From positions 1-64,000 of the forward strand of contig JAAETH010000072.1 in NCBI GenBank assembly GCA_024228575.1: DNA of 64,000 nucleotides, written 5' to 3'. The first letter of the stretch is position 1. Every line of letters begins with the position of its first letter. This DNA is from Actinomycetes bacterium. Lineage in GTDB: Bacteria; Actinomycetota; Acidimicrobiia; Acidimicrobiales; Poriferisodalaceae. Shown here piece after piece: positions 24,053-33,977 of this stretch. The position numbers and the translations under genes were made by a program. The notes below the pieces were generated by a model, which had not been told where the DNA came from, did no database searches, and saw nothing but the letters and a program-made list of their open reading frames with translations.

Positions 24053-24790
24053 TCAGGCCACGTCGAGGCGGCGGAAGACCCTGATGCTGGCGACCGCACA
24101 GAGGACGGCGACGACCAGAAGAACAACGATCGAAGTCGTGACCGAGTGGCGGGCCAGATCGAGGTCGACATCCCTTTCGCCGCCGAGAATCGAGATCGTG
24201 TACGACCGAAGGGCCAGGCGGGCTGCCCCCTCGGCGCCGGCGGCGACAAACCCTTCCCATACGAGGATGTAGGCAAGGCCCCAGATCAGCACCCGGCTCA
24301 ACAACAGGCTGGCCAGGACGAACACGGCGGAGTAGGCCATCGAGCCAAAAAGGGCCGAGGCTGCCGAATAGGCCAGCGCCTCGGTGTCGCCTCCGGCGGC
24401 GAGCGCAGCTGCCGACACGATGACCACCGTGGCGGGCACGACGATGGTCCAGACCGCTGCGAGCGCAGCCGTGGGAACCACCCATGGTTTCATCGGGCGC
24501 AACCACAGGTAGACCATGGTGGAATCGTCGCGGTGGTCGCCCAACATGGCCGAGGCGAAGACCAGCGAGACGACCGGCACGACGATGGCCAACCCCAGCC
24601 CCTGAACCATTTGAGCCACACGTGTCTGGGTCTGATCGGCCGAGGAGCCGATGGCGAACGCAACGGCCAGCACGAGCGCACCGAGACCTGCGACCATGAG
24701 AATGCGGGCGACGCTGAGAGACGTCTTCACCATGAACCGATGCAGCACTGCTACGGGAGCGACGGTGGCGGGAGGAGTGTTTGTGGTCAT
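24053..24790 (-). CDS. ABC-2 type permease (second pair)
   Basis: The 245-residue protein is polytopic with about six membrane helices, for example ILMVAGLGALVLAVAFAIG, GLAIVVPVVSLVFASAMLGD and VVTAVVLL-type helices to the C-terminus. The segment RDDSTMVYLWLRPMKPW after the second helix resembles the cytoplasmic coupling helix of NosY/ABC-2 exporters. ATG 24790 overlaps the stop of its ATPase gene. It ends the four-gene operon. Cargo is unknown. Confidence 0.75.
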   Translation of the reverse strand: MTTNTPPATVAPVAVLHRFMVKTSLSVARILMVAGLGALVLAVAFAIGSSADQTQTRVAQMVQGLGLAIVVPVVSLVFASAMLGDHRDDSTMVYLWLRPMKPWVVPTAALAAVWTIVVPATVVIVSAAALAAGGDTEALAYSAASALFGSMAYSAVFVLASLLLSRVLIWGLAYILVWEGFVAAGAEGAARLALRSYTISILGGERDVDLDLARHSVTTSIVVLLVVAVLCAVASIRVFRRLDVA

Positions 24791-25707
24791 CGTTGCACCA
24801 GGTATCGAAAGACCGACTCGAGGTCGTCGTCGAGGGGTTCGATCGCATCGAGGTGCACGCCGGCCTCGATGGCCAGGGGGGCGATCGAGCGACCGAACGT
24901 GTCGATGTCGACGGTGTCGACCAGCAGGCGATCGGCTCCTTCGAGGGTCACGCTCGTGGTTGAAGCGAGACCGACCAGCGACGGGGCGAGGCGCCTGGCG
25001 TCCTGGCAGTCGACCCTGATCCTGTGAGGGCGGTCGTCCATCATTTCGCGCAGCCGACGGTAGTCGCCCGTCGCTGCGAGCCGGCCTTGGGTGATGACCA
25101 GAACGCTGCTTCCGATCTTGGCGACTTCATCGAGCACATGGCTGGACACGATCACACACTTGCCAGATTCGCCCAGGTGGCGGAATACGTCGATGAGGCC
25201 GCGGCGCTGGACCGGATCGAGTCCTGTCAGGGGTTCGTCGAGTAGCAACACGTCGGGATCGTGCACGATCGCCTGCGCGATCTTGACACGCTGGCGCATA
25301 CCCTTCGAGTAGGTGCGACAAGCTCGGGGGTCGTCGGGATCGAGGTTCACCACAGCGAGAGCGCGTGCGGCGGCAACGGAGGGGTCGACAAGACCGTGGG
25401 TCGAGGCTGCGACGGTGACAAAATCGCGGGCGGAAAGGCGTTCGAACAATCCGTCCTGCTGGGGGACCAGGCCCATGCGGCGACGGACCGCGGGGCTTTG
25501 TCGTGGATCCACGCCAAATATCTTCACCTCTCCAGACGAGGGTGCCGTCAGACCAGCGAGTATGCGCAACAGGGTCGACTTGCCGGCACCGTTTGGCCCC
25601 AACAGGGCGGTGACTCCGGCGCCGAGGTCGAAGCTGACATCGGAGACCGCCACCACACTGCCGAACCACTTCGAGACCGACGAAGCGGTCAATACGGGTG
25701 AGGTCAT
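24787..25707 (-). CDS. ABC-2 exporter ATPase (second pair)
   Basis: The 306-residue ATPase has Walker A GPNGAGKST near residue 37, Q-loop VPQQDGLF, signature YSKGMRQRVKIAQAIV (SKGM variant of LSGGQ, typical for CcmA/NatA-like ATPases), Walker B VLLLDEPLTGLDP and the His switch IVSSHVLDEVAKI. A C-terminal regulatory part of about 90 residues follows. ATG 25707 overlaps the stop of the upstream permease gene, and the end overlaps the downstream permease gene. Confidence 0.85.
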   Translation of the reverse strand: MTSPVLTASSVSKWFGSVVAVSDVSFDLGAGVTALLGPNGAGKSTLLRILAGLTAPSSGEVKIFGVDPRQSPAVRRRMGLVPQQDGLFERLSARDFVTVAASTHGLVDPSVAAARALAVVNLDPDDPRACRTYSKGMRQRVKIAQAIVHDPDVLLLDEPLTGLDPVQRRGLIDVFRHLGESGKCVIVSSHVLDEVAKIGSSVLVITQGRLAATGDYRRLREMMDDRPHRIRVDCQDARRLAPSLVGLASTTSVTLEGADRLLVDTVDIDTFGRSIAPLAIEAGVHLDAIEPLDDDLESVFRYLVQR

Positions 25708-26597
25708 CGGGCTCCTCCGATGCGGTGGTAGCGCACGATGGCCACGGCCATGCCTGCGACGATCCAAGCCGAACAGGCGAGAGCCAGCGACGATGTGGCC
25801 AACTCGGGGAACTCTGGCTGGTCGCCATAGATGCGCACGACCAGTTCGAGGGGTGCGACAAGAAGGTTCAGAAGTTGCAGTTTCTCGGACATGTCGGCGG
25901 TCTCGACGAGGATCGTCGGCACCACCGAGCTGAGGATCATGACGACCACAATTCCCGTCGATGCCCACGCGCGTCGGTCGGTCAGCGACGACACACCGAT
26001 CGACAGTGACGTGTAGACCGCCGACACCAACAGTCCGGCCAAGAGCATGCGGCCCAGCAGTTCGACGGTGTCGAGAATCCCGCCGGGCCCGAGGCTCTCG
26101 AGGCTGTAGCCGATCAGGTTCAACAGCAGTGGTCCGATCGTGACGATCGACAAGATGATGAACACGGCTGCCGTCTTGGCGAGCACGTATCCGAGTCGCG
26201 AGGTGGGTGTGGTGAGGTAGAGGGTGAGCATGCCCGACCTTCGGTCGCCGGTCAGTGCCTCCGGGGCGACGAAGGCAGTGAACAGGACGAGAGCGAGCAC
26301 GATGACGCCGTAGTAGCCCGAGTAATCGGCAATTTCGGCGACATCGAGGAACTCGCTTGGAAGAAGGGCGGCCAGCCCGACGAATATGACCGCAGGAAGG
26401 AAGGCGATGACAACACAGACGACGGGAATCGCTTTGGAGCGCGCCCTTCGGCCCAGCCCGAGAACCGCTCTCATACCAGCGACTGCGATGGTGACCGCGG
26501 CGGCGATCGAACCTCCTCGTTCGCCCTCGTAGGTCCGGTAGCCGCGGTCGAGGATGTGTGCATCGTCGACAGGTTGTGGGTGGGTCGGCTCGGTCAC
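25704..26597 (-). CDS. ABC-2 type permease (first pair)
   Basis: The 297-residue protein starts with a cytoplasmic segment containing DRGYRTYEGERGG, a motif I associate with NosY-like ABC-2 permeases, then about six membrane helices including IPVVCVVIAFLPAVIFVGL and YYGVIVLALVLFTAFVAPEA, followed by the coupling segment GDRRSGMLTLYLTTPTSRLG. GTG 26597 overlaps the stop of the upstream ATPase as GTGA. Confidence 0.8.
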   Translation of the reverse strand: MTEPTHPQPVDDAHILDRGYRTYEGERGGSIAAAVTIAVAGMRAVLGLGRRARSKAIPVVCVVIAFLPAVIFVGLAALLPSEFLDVAEIADYSGYYGVIVLALVLFTAFVAPEALTGDRRSGMLTLYLTTPTSRLGYVLAKTAAVFIILSIVTIGPLLLNLIGYSLESLGPGGILDTVELLGRMLLAGLLVSAVYTSLSIGVSSLTDRRAWASTGIVVVMILSSVVPTILVETADMSEKLQLLNLLVAPLELVVRIYGDQPEFPELATSSLALACSAWIVAGMAVAIVRYHRIGGAR

Positions 26598-27550
26598 GAG
26601 CTCACCCCCTGATCCACGAAGACATCCTCGAGGCGGCGGCGCCTGCGGCCCAGGCGCTGTACTCGTGCGCCGCTGCTCGCAGCGGCGGCGGTGAACTCGT
26701 CGAGGGCGAGCCGTTCGTCGCCCGCCATGCGCAGGGTGAGGCCTTCGACGGTCACATCGAGGTCGAAGGCGCTGAGGTGCTCGACGATCGAGGCGATGAC
26801 TTGTGCATCGAGGCTTGCCCGGTCGCCTTCGGCGAGTTCGGCGAAAACCTCTGGCGATGCGGTTCCGACCACCTCGTCGATGGGCCCCGCGGCGATGAGG
26901 CGGCCGGCGTCGAGGATGACGACGTGGTCACAGATCCGTTCGACCTCCTCGAGCAGGTGTGAGCTCACGACGACGTCGATGCCGACCGTGGCTCTGATCG
27001 ATGCGATGAGCTCGAGCATCTCGTCGCGTTGGAACGGATCGAGACCGTCGGTTGGTTCGTCCAGCAAGATGAGCGATGGATCGGACGCGAGAGCCTGGGC
27101 GAGCTTGACCCGCTGGCGTTGGCCTGTCGACATCGTTCCGAGGGGACGGAAACGTTCCTCACCCAAGCCGACCAGCCAAAGGGCGTCCGACGCCCTGCCC
27201 CTCGCCTCGGAACGGGGCAGGCCTCTGACCTGGGCCATGTGCCTGACGAACTCGTCTGCGGGCATCTCGTCGGGGAGGATGTGATGCTCTGGGGAAAATC
27301 CGATGGTCGATCTGACGGCGGGACCATCGGAGGTGGGGTCGAGCCCGTGGACGGTCAGGTGGCCTTCGCTTGGTTTGATCAACCCGAGGATGAGGTTGAA
27401 AAGGGTCGTCTTGCCCGCTCCGTTTGCGCCGACGAGGCCGGTGACGCCTGCCCCGATCGATGCGTCGAGAGCGTTGAGTGCGATGTGACCAGAAAAGGAC
27501 ATCGTGAGCATCTGGGTGTCGACGATGGCCGACGCGGCGGTGTTCTCCAC
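26594..27550 (-). CDS. ABC-2 exporter ATPase (first pair)
   Basis: The 318-residue ATPase has Walker A GANGAGKTT near residue 38, FSPEHHILPDEMPADEFV as Q-loop region, signature STGQRQRVKLAQALA, Walker B LILLDEPTDGLDP and VVSSHLLEEVERI with the switch His, then a C-terminal regulatory domain. GTG 27550 is preceded by CAGACT and seven bases, a -10-like leaderless arrangement; the frame upstream is arginine-rich without coding character. It heads a fully overlapping four-gene operon encoding two complete ABC-2 ATPase/permease pairs. Confidence 0.83.
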   Translation of the reverse strand: MENTAASAIVDTQMLTMSFSGHIALNALDASIGAGVTGLVGANGAGKTTLFNLILGLIKPSEGHLTVHGLDPTSDGPAVRSTIGFSPEHHILPDEMPADEFVRHMAQVRGLPRSEARGRASDALWLVGLGEERFRPLGTMSTGQRQRVKLAQALASDPSLILLDEPTDGLDPFQRDEMLELIASIRATVGIDVVVSSHLLEEVERICDHVVILDAGRLIAAGPIDEVVGTASPEVFAELAEGDRASLDAQVIASIVEHLSAFDLDVTVEGLTLRMAGDERLALDEFTAAAASSGARVQRLGRRRRRLEDVFVDQGVSS

Positions 27551-27966
27551 ATCGAGCAGTCTGACACAAGACGGGCGAAGAAATTTCTCAAGGAATCTCG
27601 AACCATCTCGACGGGATCGGCCATGCGATTGTGGGTTCACGCTGCGTCGAGGTGCGGCACATGGGTACGCGCGAGTGCCGCTGCCCGCCCGTCGAGATCG
27701 CGCCACGGAGGCCGCGCGTCGCGTGAGCTTGTGTGGGTATCGACGCGGCCTCGATCTCACGAGAGCGCAGACCTACGGAGGCACGAGCGGGCGACAACCG
27801 CCGCCATGTCACCGCGCGTGGCGAGGGAGCCCGGACCACACAAAACCCTCATTGACTCACGCGCGGCGGTGTTGCAGTCGCGGCTAGCGGCTTTCGACTC
27901 TGGAGGGTGGCCGGAACCACCCCGGCGGGAATGCCCGCGATGGGCTGTGTGCACTGGTACCAATGC

Positions 27967-27996
27967 TTGACATCGTTGAAATTTCACGGATGTAAT
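27967..27996 (+). promoter_or_regulatory. Promoter of nrdAB
   Basis: A consensus -35 box TTGACA (27967-27972) is followed after 18 bp by TGTAAT (27991-27996) as -10. It lies about 100 bp before the nrdA start, giving a leader of roughly 90 bases. Confidence 0.65.
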
Positions 27997-28019
27997 GACG
28001 GCCCCCACGAGACGTATGG

Positions 28020-28041
28020 CGGTATCGACGGACGGTATCGA
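28020..28041 (+). repeat. Direct repeat in the nrdA leader
   Basis: CGGTATCGA occurs at 28020-28028 and again at 28033-28041, between the predicted promoter and the nrdA ribosome binding site. The 13-bp periodicity is compatible with tandem binding of a regulator, but this is unproven. Confidence 0.4.
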
Positions 28042-28095
28042 AATCGCATCGAATGACGGGTGTCGGGGCGAAGAGGCAGCGAGGAAGGGGCGAAC

Positions 28096-30543
28096 GTGAC
28101 GATCACCGAAAGCGACCGCACGGGTACCGAAACAGCAGGAGACGGTGCTGCGAGCACCATGCGAGTTCAGAAGCGGGACGGCCGATTCGAGGCCGTCGAT
28201 CTGGACAAGATCGTCAAGGCGGTTCAGCGCTGTGCGGATGGTCTGTCCGGCGTCGACCCGATGCGTGTGGCCACCCGCACCATCTCGGGCTTGTCCGACG
28301 GAGCGACCACGACCGAACTCGACGAGCTGTCGATCCGCACCGCCGCGGCGCTGATCGTCTCCGAACCGAACTACTCCAGGTTGGCGGCGAGACTGCTGTC
28401 TACGTTCATCGACAAGGAGGTTCAGAACCAGAACGTCTACTCCTTCAGCCAATCGATCGAACTCGGTCACCAGCAGGGCCTCATCGGCGACCGGGTCCTC
28501 GAGTTTGTGCACACCCATGCTCGCAAGCTGAACGACGCCATCGACCACGAACAGAACAACCTCTTCGAGTTCTTCGGCCTGCGCACGGTCTACGACCGCT
28601 ACCTGTTGCGCCACCCAGAGCTGCGCCACGTCATCGAGACACCTCAGTACTTCCTCATGCGTGTCGCATGTGGCCTGTCGACCTCACCAGAAGAAGCCAT
28701 CGGCTTCTACCAGCTGATGTCGAGCCTCCAGTACCTGCCGTCGAGCCCGACACTGTTCAACAGCGGCACCATCCACCCTCAGATGTCGTCGTGTTACCTG
28801 CTCGACAGCCCCGAAGACGACCTCATCGCTATCTACGACAGGTACACCGATGTCGCCCGCCTGTCGAAACACGCTGGTGGCATCGGTCTCGCCTACCACC
28901 GGGTTCGCAGCCGCGGCTCGCTCATCCGTGGCACAAATGGCCTGTCGAATGGCATCATCCCGTGGCTGAAGACACTCGACTCGTCCGTGTCGGCTGTGAA
29001 TCAAGGCGGCAAGCGCAAGGGTGCCGCCTGTGTGTATCTCGAGACCTGGCACGCCGACATCGAGGATTTCCTCGAGTTGCGCGACAACACCGGTGACGAG
29101 TCCCGCCGTGCCCACAACCTGAACATCGCCAACTGGGTTCCCGACCTGTTCATGGAGCGCGTCGAGAAGGACTGGCAGTGGAGCCTGTTCGACCCCAAGA
29201 AGGTCCCTCACCTCACCGACCTGTTCGGCGACGACTTCCGGCGGGCATATGAAGAGGCCGAGGCCCAGGGGCTCTTCGAGCGCCAGATTCCTGCCCGAAC
29301 CCTCTACAGCCGCATGATGCGCACCCTGGCCCAGACCGGCAACGGCTGGATGACGTGGAAGGACGCATCGAACAACAAGTCGAACCAGACCGGCCAGCCG
29401 GGGAATGTCATCCACCTGTCCAACCTGTGCACCGAGATCCTCGAGGTCACCAGCAACGACGAGACGGCGGTGTGCAACCTGGGCTCGGTCAACCTGGGCC
29501 GCCTGGTGCGCGTTGCCGACGACGGCTCGCGCCATTTCGACTTCGAGCGTCTCGGAGAGGTTGTTCGTACCGCTGTGCCGTACCTCGACACCGTTGTCGA
29601 CAACAACTTCTACCCGACGCCAGAAGCAGCGGCGTCGAACGCTCGATGGCGCCCGGTCGGCCTGGGCCTGATGGGCCTTCAGGACGTGTTCTTCCAGCTG
29701 GGTATGCCCTTCGATTCCGAAGAGGCACGCACCCTTTCGACGCGTATCTCAGAAGAGATCTACTACTGGGCCCTGTCGACCAGCTGTGATCTTTCAATGA
29801 AACATGGGGCTCACGCGGCCTTCGGCGAAACCAAGGCAGCACAGGGCATCCTGCAGTTCGATCTGTGGGAGGGCGCCCAGGTCTCCGATGTCGAGCGCTG
29901 GGAGATGCTCAAGGACCGGATTCGACAGCACGGCTTGCGAAACTCGCTGATGATCGCGATCGCACCGACGGCCACCATCGCTTCGATCGCCGGCTGCCAC
30001 GAGTGCATCGAACCCCAGGTCTCGAACCTCTTCAAGCGCGAGACACTCTCCGGCGAGTTCCTGCAGATCAACCGCTACCTGGTGCGCGAGCTCCAGACAC
30101 TTGGGCTGTGGGACGACGACATGGCGAACGCAGTCAAGCGGGCCGAGGGATCGATCCAGAACATCGCCGGCATCCCAGAGGACCTCAAGTTGTTGTACCG
30201 CACGGCGTGGGAGGTCCCGATGCGATCGCTCATCGACATGGCCGCGGGTCGTGGTGCCTTCATCGACCAGAGCCAGTCGCTGAACCTCTTCATGGAGAGC
30301 CCGACCATCGGCAAGCTCAGCTCGATGTACGTGCATGCATGGAAGGCCGGCCTCAAGACCACCTACTACCTGAGGTCTCGTCCCGCGACGCGCATCAACC
30401 AGGCCACGACCGGTACCCAAACACGGCCTGGTTCACCTTCTCCGTCGCCAACACCAGAGCCGACACCGACGAAGTCCTTCAGCGATGCCGAGACCCTCGC
30501 TTGTTCGCTCGAGAACCCAGACGCCTGCGAGGCCTGCGACTGA
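28096..30543 (+). CDS. nrdA: Class Ia ribonucleoside-diphosphate reductase, alpha subunit
   Basis: The 815-residue protein reduces ribonucleoside diphosphates. It starts with an ATP-cone (VQKRDGRFEAVDLDKIVKAV), the allosteric activity domain. Active-site residues are present: SSCYLLDSPEDD and TAVCNLGSVNLG supply the redox Cys pair, and SNLCTEILEV the N-x-C-x-E radical Cys triad. TTYYLRSRP holds the paired Tyr of the radical pathway. After a Pro/Ser/Thr-rich linker the tail ends DACEACD, the shuttle Cys pair. GTG 28096 has GGAAGGGG five bases upstream; an in-frame GTG at 28060 is less likely. nrdB follows 98 bp downstream. Confidence 0.92.
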   Translation: MTITESDRTGTETAGDGAASTMRVQKRDGRFEAVDLDKIVKAVQRCADGLSGVDPMRVATRTISGLSDGATTTELDELSIRTAAALIVSEPNYSRLAARLLSTFIDKEVQNQNVYSFSQSIELGHQQGLIGDRVLEFVHTHARKLNDAIDHEQNNLFEFFGLRTVYDRYLLRHPELRHVIETPQYFLMRVACGLSTSPEEAIGFYQLMSSLQYLPSSPTLFNSGTIHPQMSSCYLLDSPEDDLIAIYDRYTDVARLSKHAGGIGLAYHRVRSRGSLIRGTNGLSNGIIPWLKTLDSSVSAVNQGGKRKGAACVYLETWHADIEDFLELRDNTGDESRRAHNLNIANWVPDLFMERVEKDWQWSLFDPKKVPHLTDLFGDDFRRAYEEAEAQGLFERQIPARTLYSRMMRTLAQTGNGWMTWKDASNNKSNQTGQPGNVIHLSNLCTEILEVTSNDETAVCNLGSVNLGRLVRVADDGSRHFDFERLGEVVRTAVPYLDTVVDNNFYPTPEAAASNARWRPVGLGLMGLQDVFFQLGMPFDSEEARTLSTRISEEIYYWALSTSCDLSMKHGAHAAFGETKAAQGILQFDLWEGAQVSDVERWEMLKDRIRQHGLRNSLMIAIAPTATIASIAGCHECIEPQVSNLFKRETLSGEFLQINRYLVRELQTLGLWDDDMANAVKRAEGSIQNIAGIPEDLKLLYRTAWEVPMRSLIDMAAGRGAFIDQSQSLNLFMESPTIGKLSSMYVHAWKAGLKTTYYLRSRPATRINQATTGTQTRPGSPSPSPTPEPTPTKSFSDAETLACSLENPDACEACD

Positions 30544-30641
30544 ACCTCTGGGCGAGGGTGTCCCACCCCCTCGCCATGCTCTGAGCCACGTCGTACCCGT
30601 CCCAGCCAAGATTCCCCCAACCCGCTCCGAAAGGCCACGCA

Positions 30642-31745
30642 ATGGCACTCGCCGAAGACCACAACCTCTTCGAATCCGACGCAACAACATCGGTTCCCCT
30701 CGCCGACGAGGCCCCCGTCGATACGAGTTATGCCGGTCACGCCAAACACATCCTCGATCCGGGTTTCCACCTGACGTTGCGCCCGATGCGTTATCCGGTC
30801 TTCTACGAGATGTATCGCGACGCGATCAAGAACACCTGGACCGTCGAAGAGATCGATTTCTCCGACGACCTCATCGATCTCGATCGCAAGATCACACCCG
30901 CCGAGCGTCACCTCATCAACCGTCTGGTCGCGTTCTTCGCCACGGGTGACTCGATCGTCTCCAACAACCTGGTCCTGAACCTGTATCAGCACATCAACGC
31001 CCCCGAGGCGCGTATGTACCTGTCGCGCCAGCTCTACGAAGAGGCACTTCACGTCCAGTTCTATCTGACCTTGCTCGACAATTACATCCCCGACGTCGAC
31101 GAACGCGAGCAGGCTTTTGCGGCCATCGACAACATCCCGTCCATCGCCCAGAAGGGCGACTTCTTGTTCAAGTGGATGAACTCGATAGGCCATCTCGACC
31201 AGCTGCGCACTCGCGACCACCGCCGCAAGTTCATCCTGAACATGATCTGCTTCGCGGCCTGCATCGAAGGCCTGTTCTTCTACGGTGCCTTTGCCTATGT
31301 GTATTTCCTGCGCAGCAAGGGCCTGCTGAACGGCCTCGCCGCAGGCACAAACTGGGTGTTTCGCGACGAAAGCGCCCACATGAACTTCGCTTTTGAGGTC
31401 ATCGAGACCGCCCGTGTCGAAGAGCCTGAGCTGTTCGACGAGACCATGGCCGACTCGATCCGCTTGATGATCGAGGAGGCGGTCGACTGCGAGTACGCGT
31501 TCGCAGAAGACGTCCTGAAAGAGGGTGTGGCAGGTATGTCGCTTCGCGACATGCGTCAGTACCTCGAGTTCGTTGCCGACCAGCGTTTCAGCCAGCTTGG
31601 TCTCCAGCCGATCTTTGGTTCGAAGAACCCCTTCGACTTCATGGAGCTGCAGGACGTTCAGGAACTGGCGAACTTCTTCGAGCGCACCGTCAGCGCATAC
31701 CAGGTCGGGGTCTCGGGCGAGGTCGCCTTCGACGAGGATTTCTGA
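30642..31745 (+). CDS. nrdB: Class Ia ribonucleotide reductase, beta subunit
   Basis: The 367-residue protein houses the metal-tyrosyl radical centre. All ligands are visible: Asp103 in FFATGDSIV, Glu134 and His137 in EEALHVQFY, Glu209 in AACIEGLFF, and Glu243 and His246 in RDESAHMNF. Tyr141, four residues after His137, corresponds to the radical tyrosine Tyr122 of the E. coli enzyme, so this is a Tyr-radical enzyme and not a class Ic form. ATG 30642 follows GAAAGG. It is cotranscribed with nrdA. Confidence 0.93.
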   Translation: MALAEDHNLFESDATTSVPLADEAPVDTSYAGHAKHILDPGFHLTLRPMRYPVFYEMYRDAIKNTWTVEEIDFSDDLIDLDRKITPAERHLINRLVAFFATGDSIVSNNLVLNLYQHINAPEARMYLSRQLYEEALHVQFYLTLLDNYIPDVDEREQAFAAIDNIPSIAQKGDFLFKWMNSIGHLDQLRTRDHRRKFILNMICFAACIEGLFFYGAFAYVYFLRSKGLLNGLAAGTNWVFRDESAHMNFAFEVIETARVEEPELFDETMADSIRLMIEEAVDCEYAFAEDVLKEGVAGMSLRDMRQYLEFVADQRFSQLGLQPIFGSKNPFDFMELQDVQELANFFERTVSAYQVGVSGEVAFDEDF

Positions 31746-31832
31746 ACGCGGCAGGCATAGTCCTCAAGGTTGGTGCCGACTGGCCGACTGAAACACAGGG
31801 GGGGGACATCCGTCGACCCCCGCGAGGCCCCA

Positions 31833-33905
31833 ATGACCGCCAGACTCTCCATCAGGGTACGGCTCGCCTGTGTGTTGTGCCTCCCACTGCTCGGAATGAG
31901 CGTATTCGCGGTGACGGGGGCTCTCGACCTTCGGGCCGAGGCCGCCGAGACCGAAGACCTGCGTGTTCTGGTGGGCCTCTCGGTCAAGACCGGGAATCTC
32001 CTGCACGAAACCCAGAAGGAGCGCGGCGCGACCGCCGTGTTCATGGGGTCTGGAGGCGAGCGGTTCGGCGAGGAGTTGAAGCAACAGCGTCTCAGCACCG
32101 ACACCGTCAGCGCGGAATTCGTCGCGTACGTCGAAACGCATCGATCCGTGATCGCGGGAGACGTCCTGTCGAGCCTCGATACAGCGTTGGTCAGTCTTGA
32201 GCAGCTCGATGCCCGTCGAAGGGACGCTTCAGCGCTGAGTAGGCCGACCGGCGAGATAATCAGCTACTACACGGGATTGAATGCAGCCTTTCTCGATGGA
32301 GTCGCCAATCTCGGCTCGGCCAGTTCGAACGCCCAGCTGAGGGGCAACAGCGTCGCGTACCTCGTCTTCCTGAGTGCCAAGGAGAAGGCCGGCATCGAAC
32401 GGGCTCAACTCGCGGGCGCCTTTGCGGCCGACGAATTCAGCGAGGGCCAGCTGGAGACGGTGATATCGCTCATCGCTGCCCAAGATGCGTTTCTGAGCGT
32501 GTTCGAACGTATCGCCAACCCAGAGGTGCTCGAGTTCTTCCATCAGCGCCAGAGCGATCCCACCGTCACCGAAGTAGCGCGGCTCGAGTCCGTTGCCGTC
32601 GATAACGGGATCGGCGGATTTGGTGTCGATGGTGGTGAATGGTTCGACACGATGACGGCCCGAATCAACCTCCTCAAGGAGATTGAGAACGCCCAGGCCG
32701 ACGCGATTGCCGAGAACGCTTTGGGCATCGCGGCAGATGCAAGGTCGGCTGCGAATCGCCAGATGTTGGTCGCCGCGGCGATCTTCTTGATTTCGGCGAT
32801 CCTGGGTTTGATGACCATAGTGGCACTTGTCCGCCAGCTGAGGGCGATTGCCGATCGAGGAGATCAGCTGGCAGCCGGAGACACGAGTGGTGAACCCTTG
32901 CCGGCGCGAACCTCGGACGAGGTTGGAAGGGTTGCCGAGTCGTTCAACGCGGTCTCAGAGCATCTCGCACTGCTGGAGACACTTGGGGCCCAGGCGAGTG
33001 CGGTCGCGAACGGAAGGCTTGGTGACCAGGTCCTCGACGCGAAGGTTCCGGGCGAGATCGGCGAGTCGTTTTCAACGATGGTCGGTTCGCTGCGCGAGAT
33101 GGTCAAGAATCTCCAGGACAGCGCTACCCAACTCGGCGGCGCCGCTTCCAACCTGAGTCACGTGTCGGGCTCTCTGGGCGACAATGCCGCCGAAGCATCG
33201 AGCACAGCCCGACTGGCTGATGGAACAAGCAATGACGTCACCGCCGAAGTAGCGACCGTCGCCGCTGCCATCGAGGAGATGAACGCCACAATCGCCGAGG
33301 TGGCGGAGAGCACTGCCCAGGCGTCGATGATGGCCGCTGAGGCTGTTGAGGCAGCCGAGGATACATCGTCTGTTATCGAGAAACTGGGCGCGTCGAGCGA
33401 ACGAATCGGCCAGGTGGTAGGTGTTATCAGCTCGATTGCCGAGCAGACGAATCTTCTCGCACTCAATGCGACGATCGAGGCTGCTCGGGCCGGAGTGGCT
33501 GGCAAGGGATTTGCTGTGGTGGCGAGCGAGGTAAAGGAACTCGCCAACGACACCGCATCGGCAACCACCGAGATCGCCGCCAGCATCGACGGCATACAGC
33601 AGGACATGGTCCGAGCTGTGGAGGCAAACGCTCGGATCGGCGACATGATCCAATCGATGAGCGAGGTCACCACCTCAATCGCCTCCGCTGTCGAGGAGCA
33701 GTCGGTCACAACGTCGGAGATTGGACGGAGCGTGGAGACCGCATCCAACGGGACGATCAGCATCCGAGACAGCATCCGTGCGGTATCGGAGAGTGCACAG
33801 AAGAACGAGGCGACCACGTCGGAAGTCGAGGAAGCGGCTACGGAGCTGAACGCGGTGGCTGGCGTCTTGGCCTCGGTTGCCGAAGGCTACACGCTCACTC
33901 GCTAG
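31833..33905 (+). CDS. Methyl-accepting chemotaxis-type receptor with NIT sensor domain
   Basis: The 690-residue protein has a membrane helix near residues 8-32, an extracytoplasmic all-helical domain with [20 protein letters not shown], the hallmark of NIT (nitrate/nitrite sensing) domains, a second membrane helix ([20 protein letters not shown]) near 310, a HAMP region ([15 protein letters not shown] onward) and the signalling domain with the conserved hairpin [18 protein letters not shown] and [15 protein letters not shown]. It should sense a small ligand outside and signal to CheA. No other chemotaxis or flagellar gene is in the window. A conserved NWETF-type CheR docking tail is absent. 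ATG 31833 is chosen so that the first membrane helix lies at the N-terminus. Confidence 0.85.
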   Translation: MTARLSIRVRLACVLCLPLLGMSVFAVTGALDLRAEAAETEDLRVLVGLSVKTGNLLHETQKERGATAVFMGSGGERFGEELKQQRLSTDTVSAEFVAYVETHRSVIAGDVLSSLDTALVSLEQLDARRRDASALSRPTGEIISYYTGLNAAFLDGVANLGSASSNAQLRGNSVAYLVFLSAKEKAGIERAQLAGAFAADEFSEGQLETVISLIAAQDAFLSVFERIANPEVLEFFHQRQSDPTVTEVARLESVAVDNGIGGFGVDGGEWFDTMTARINLLKEIENAQADAIAENALGIAADARSAANRQMLVAAAIFLISAILGLMTIVALVRQLRAIADRGDQLAAGDTSGEPLPARTSDEVGRVAESFNAVSEHLALLETLGAQASAVANGRLGDQVLDAKVPGEIGESFSTMVGSLREMVKNLQDSATQLGGAASNLSHVSGSLGDNAAEASSTARLADGTSNDVTAEVATVAAAIEEMNATIAEVAESTAQASMMAAEAVEAAEDTSSVIEKLGASSERIGQVVGVISSIAEQTNLLALNATIEAARAGVAGKGFAVVASEVKELANDTASATTEIAASIDGIQQDMVRAVEANARIGDMIQSMSEVTTSIASAVEEQSVTTSEIGRSVETASNGTISIRDSIRAVSESAQKNEATTSEVEEAATELNAVAGVLASVAEGYTLTR

Positions 33906-33913
33906 GCATGGAT

Positions 33914-33928
33914 CCACCGATTTGGTGG
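33914..33928. terminator. Small hairpin between convergent genes
   Basis: CCACC (33914-33918) and GGTGG (33924-33928) form a 5-bp stem with loop GATTT, nine bases after the receptor stop and before the convergent acetyltransferase end. Confidence 0.4.
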
Positions 33929-33977
33929 CGGCTAATGGGATCGCGTCGGCGGGTCCCGACCGGGTCGCGAGGTTCGA

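Larger units (their letters stand above)
27551..28095. other. Divergent intergenic region between the ABC operon and nrdA
   Basis: This 545-bp stretch holds no recognisable gene or RNA. I see the nrdA promoter at 27967-27996 and a direct repeat at 28020-28041. I looked for a cobalamin riboswitch and for NrdR boxes, both known regulators of ribonucleotide reductase genes, and saw neither. Confidence 0.6.

Noticed and set aside
31801-31810. Run of eight G near the chemoreceptor start
   Set aside because: A single homopolymer run; no set of four G-tracts for a quadruplex and no evidence for phase variation, since it lies before the chosen start codon.
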